Below, one piece after another: positions 62,543 to 64,000 of a stretch of DNA of 64,000 nt. Position 1 is the first letter of the stretch. Every line of letters starts with the position of its first letter. This stretch comes from Cyclobacterium xiamenense (GTDB lineage Bacteria; Bacteroidota; Bacteroidia; Cytophagales; Cyclobacteriaceae). The stretch is from assembly GCF_009467825.1 (NCBI RefSeq), contig NZ_WIOK01000001.1:1-64000 (forward strand), in the 5' to 3' direction. The translations under genes and the position numbers were made by a program. The notes below the pieces were generated by a model, which was not told where the DNA came from, did no database searches, and saw only the letters and a program-made list of their open reading frames with translations.

Positions 62543-63060
62543 AGGAGCGAATGGAAAAACGGGTACTGGTGCTGAATCTGGATCATACGCCAGTAGGCAT
62601 TGTCAACGTGCAAAAGGCACTGGTACTGACTTTTCTGGAAAAGGCAACTTCACTGGTTCATTTTGACTACCTGGAAATCCGTACCGTCGACCGTATTTTT
62701 CCGTATCCGGCTGTCATCCGACTGTACGAGTACAAAAACATTCCCTACAAGGGGGTGATGCTGAATCGAAACAACCTGTTTAAGCGGGATCAGCATACCT
62801 GTCAGTATTGTGGTGGCGATAAGCGTTTGACGCTGGACCACGTGATTCCCCGGTCAAAGGGAGGAAAGAGCAGTTGGAAAAACCTGGTCACGGCCTGCCA
62901 CCGCTGCAATACCTTAAAGGGGGACAAGACACCGGAACAGGCAGGCATGACGCTGCGCACCCTACCGTTCCGGCCTACGCTGTCTTATTTTTTAGCAGAA
63001 TATGCCGAACGGCATGCGGCCGAGTGGTTGCCCTTTTTGGAGGTCAAGCCGGTGGGCTAG
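62539..63060 (+). CDS. HNH endonuclease-fold protein
   Basis: The 173-residue protein has a central HNH domain. Zinc cysteines are in HTCQYCGG, followed by LDHVIPRSKGGKSSWKNLV (the catalytic His-containing strand and Asn) and a second Cys pair in TACHRCNTLKGD. The N-terminal part (VLVLNLDHTPVGIVNVQKAL) is typical of a widespread chromosomal HNH family of unknown role, possibly in DNA repair, rather than of homing endonucleases. It overlaps the previous gene by four bases, ending the tsaD operon. Confidence 0.88.
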   Translation: MKERMEKRVLVLNLDHTPVGIVNVQKALVLTFLEKATSLVHFDYLEIRTVDRIFPYPAVIRLYEYKNIPYKGVMLNRNNLFKRDQHTCQYCGGDKRLTLDHVIPRSKGGKSSWKNLVTACHRCNTLKGDKTPEQAGMTLRTLPFRPTLSYFLAEYAERHAAEWLPFLEVKPVG

Positions 63061-63128
63061 TTTTGGAACAGGCGTAGAAAGAACTTGATTTTTTGTGGAT
63101 TACCCGTTTCTATTGGTAAAATAATTCG

Positions 63129-63156
63129 TAAATTTGCAGTCCGTTCGGGTGAACGG
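63129..63156 (+). promoter_or_regulatory. rpsA promoter element and leader hairpin
   Basis: TAAATTTG (63129-63136) fits the -7 consensus and lies 103 bases before the rpsA start, implying a leader of about 95 nt. Right after it CCGTTC/GAACGG with loop GGGT (63141-63156) forms a small hairpin at the predicted 5' end of the transcript. A regulatory role is possible but unproven. Confidence 0.4.
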
Positions 63157-63239
63157 TTCCTCCATTGCGGGGAAATCCGAAATAAAACCTCAGCCAGATG
63201 ACCCTAAGGCTGTTGAAAATCAGGGTTGTACTAAGTAAT

Positions 63240-64000
63240 ATGTCAAATCAAGAAGAGTTTAACTGGGAAAAATTCGAAACCAAAGGTTTTGGAGAAGGCT
63301 ATACCAAGGCTGAGCGGGCCGAGATGGAAAAGCTGTACGACAAGACCCTGACGGAGATCACCGAGAAGGAAGTCATTACCGGTACGGTAGTGGGAATCAA
63401 CGACAAGGACGTGATCATCAACATTGGTTTCAAATCAGACGGGCTGGTTCCGTTGAACGAATTTCGTGACCTTGAAGACCTGAAAATCGGCGACGAGGTG
63501 GAATTGTTCATTGAGGAGCAGGAAAATTCCCTGGGGCAATTGGTCCTATCCCGCAAGAAAGCAAAGATGGTCAAAGCCTGGCAGACGATCGAAGAGGCAT
63601 TGGAAGAAGACAACGTGATCGAAGGTTTGGTGAAGCGACGAACCAAAGGCGGATTGATCGTGGACATCTACGGTGTGGAGGCCTTCCTTCCCGGATCGCA
63701 AATTGATGTGAAGCCTATCCGTGATTTTGATATCTACGTGGGCAAAAAGATGGAAGTGAAAGTGGTGAAAATCAACCATGCCAATGACAACGTGGTGGTT
63801 TCCCACAAAGTATTGATAGAAAAAGACCTTGAAAAGCAGAAAGCCGAGATCCTAAACAACCTGGAAAAAGGTCAGGTACTCGAAGGCGTGATCAAAAACA
63901 TGACCAACTTCGGTGTATTCATCGATTTGGGTGGTGTAGACGGACTGCTGCACATTACCGATATCTCCTGGGGCCGAATCAATCATCCCGAAGAAGTGCT
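63240..64000 (+). CDS. rpsA: 30S ribosomal protein S1 (partial, runs off the window)
   Basis: ATG 63240 opens a frame that continues past the window end, giving 253 codons. After a short acidic N-terminal extension (MSNQEEFNWEKFETKGFG) come successive S1 (OB-fold) repeats: GTVVGINDKDVIINIGFKSD, EGLVKRRTKGGLIVDIYGVE and, beginning the third, EGVIKNMTNFGVFIDLGGVD followed by LLHITDISWGR. S1 binds mRNA on the 30S subunit and aids initiation, important in Bacteroidota where Shine-Dalgarno sites are rare. Full-length relatives have about 590-600 residues, so more than half is missing here. Confidence 0.95.
   Translation, partial: MSNQEEFNWEKFETKGFGEGYTKAERAEMEKLYDKTLTEITEKEVITGTVVGINDKDVIINIGFKSDGLVPLNEFRDLEDLKIGDEVELFIEEQENSLGQLVLSRKKAKMVKAWQTIEEALEEDNVIEGLVKRRTKGGLIVDIYGVEAFLPGSQIDVKPIRDFDIYVGKKMEVKVVKINHANDNVVVSHKVLIEKDLEKQKAEILNNLEKGQVLEGVIKNMTNFGVFIDLGGVDGLLHITDISWGRINHPEEV

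Noticed and set aside
62539-63060. Homing endonuclease or defence nuclease
   Set aside because: The HNH protein matches a widespread chromosomal family embedded in a housekeeping operon, with no intron or defence genes nearby.

Overview
The window looks like chromosomal DNA of a Bacteroidota bacterium, most likely a Cytophagales/Cyclobacteriaceae-type genome. The signs are TAnnTTTG-type -7 promoter elements, few Shine-Dalgarno sites, many lipoproteins with a cysteine lipobox, a TonB-dependent receptor with a carboxypeptidase-like N-terminal domain, LytS/LytTR two-component genes, DUF4221 and FG-GAP lipoproteins, and tRNAs mostly lacking encoded CCA. The genus assignment is inference.

Layout. 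1-1.75 kb: transposase remnants and a 5 x 99 bp tandem array of paired hairpins. 1.8-8.7 kb: DUF4221 and NlpE-META lipoproteins, a SpoU-type RNA methyltransferase, mutS, tRNA-Gly and tRNA-Leu, and a voltage-gated K+ channel. 8.9-13.2 kb: an alpha/beta hydrolase lipoprotein, a GH43 arabinanase-like lipoprotein and a sugar isomerase-like TIM barrel. 13.2-17.1 kb: a decayed accessory island with an HTH/PIN toxin-antitoxin pair (PIN gene frameshifted), an IS21-like terminus with repeats 32 bp apart, a decapitated FHA gene and other scraps. 17.2-19.4 kb: tRNA-Asn, then a tRNA-Pro array. 19.5-28.4 kb: a metallophosphoesterase, an outer-membrane-like protein, a LytTR/LytS pair and an FG-GAP lipoprotein. 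28.5-31.6 kb: a GntP permease / DenD-like dehydrogenase / SDR operon. 32-43.1 kb: lytic transglycosylase, AsmA-like protein, uvrA, a lipoprotein + TonB receptor pair and a transglutaminase-like protein. 43.5-47.8 kb: three linked SurA/PPIC-type foldases. 47.9-50.8 kb: a SpoIIE phosphatase / STAS / HATPase partner switch. 50.9-60.3 kb: GH9 glucanase, CBS-HEPN protein, YdcF-like protein, photolyase and tamB. 60.3-63.1 kb: tsaD-smpB-NlpC/P60-like-HNH operon, then the start of rpsA.

The most unusual locus is 17.58-19.37 kb. One complete tRNA-Pro(GGG) is followed by four near-identical ~360 bp units. Each unit contains a terminator hairpin, a GIY-YIG nuclease ORF whose ATG abuts the terminator T-tract, and then the 3' two-thirds of a tRNA-Pro gene. 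In the displaced tRNA fragments an 18-nt perfect palindrome of the form TCCYGAC-N4-GTCRGGA sits where the anticodon arm should be. Units next to the intact tRNA are intact and distal ones are broken. This suggests a minimal tRNA-targeting element that restores the tRNA each time it inserts and leaves the old 3' end downstream. That mechanism is my inference.

Housekeeping functions are spread over both strands: mismatch and excision repair (mutS, uvrA, photolyase), translation quality control (smpB, tsaD, rpsA) and envelope biogenesis (foldases, TamB, AsmA-like). Polysaccharide-related functions (GH43, GH9, TonB receptor, sugar-acid permease operon) suggest a free-living plant- or algal-matter degrader.
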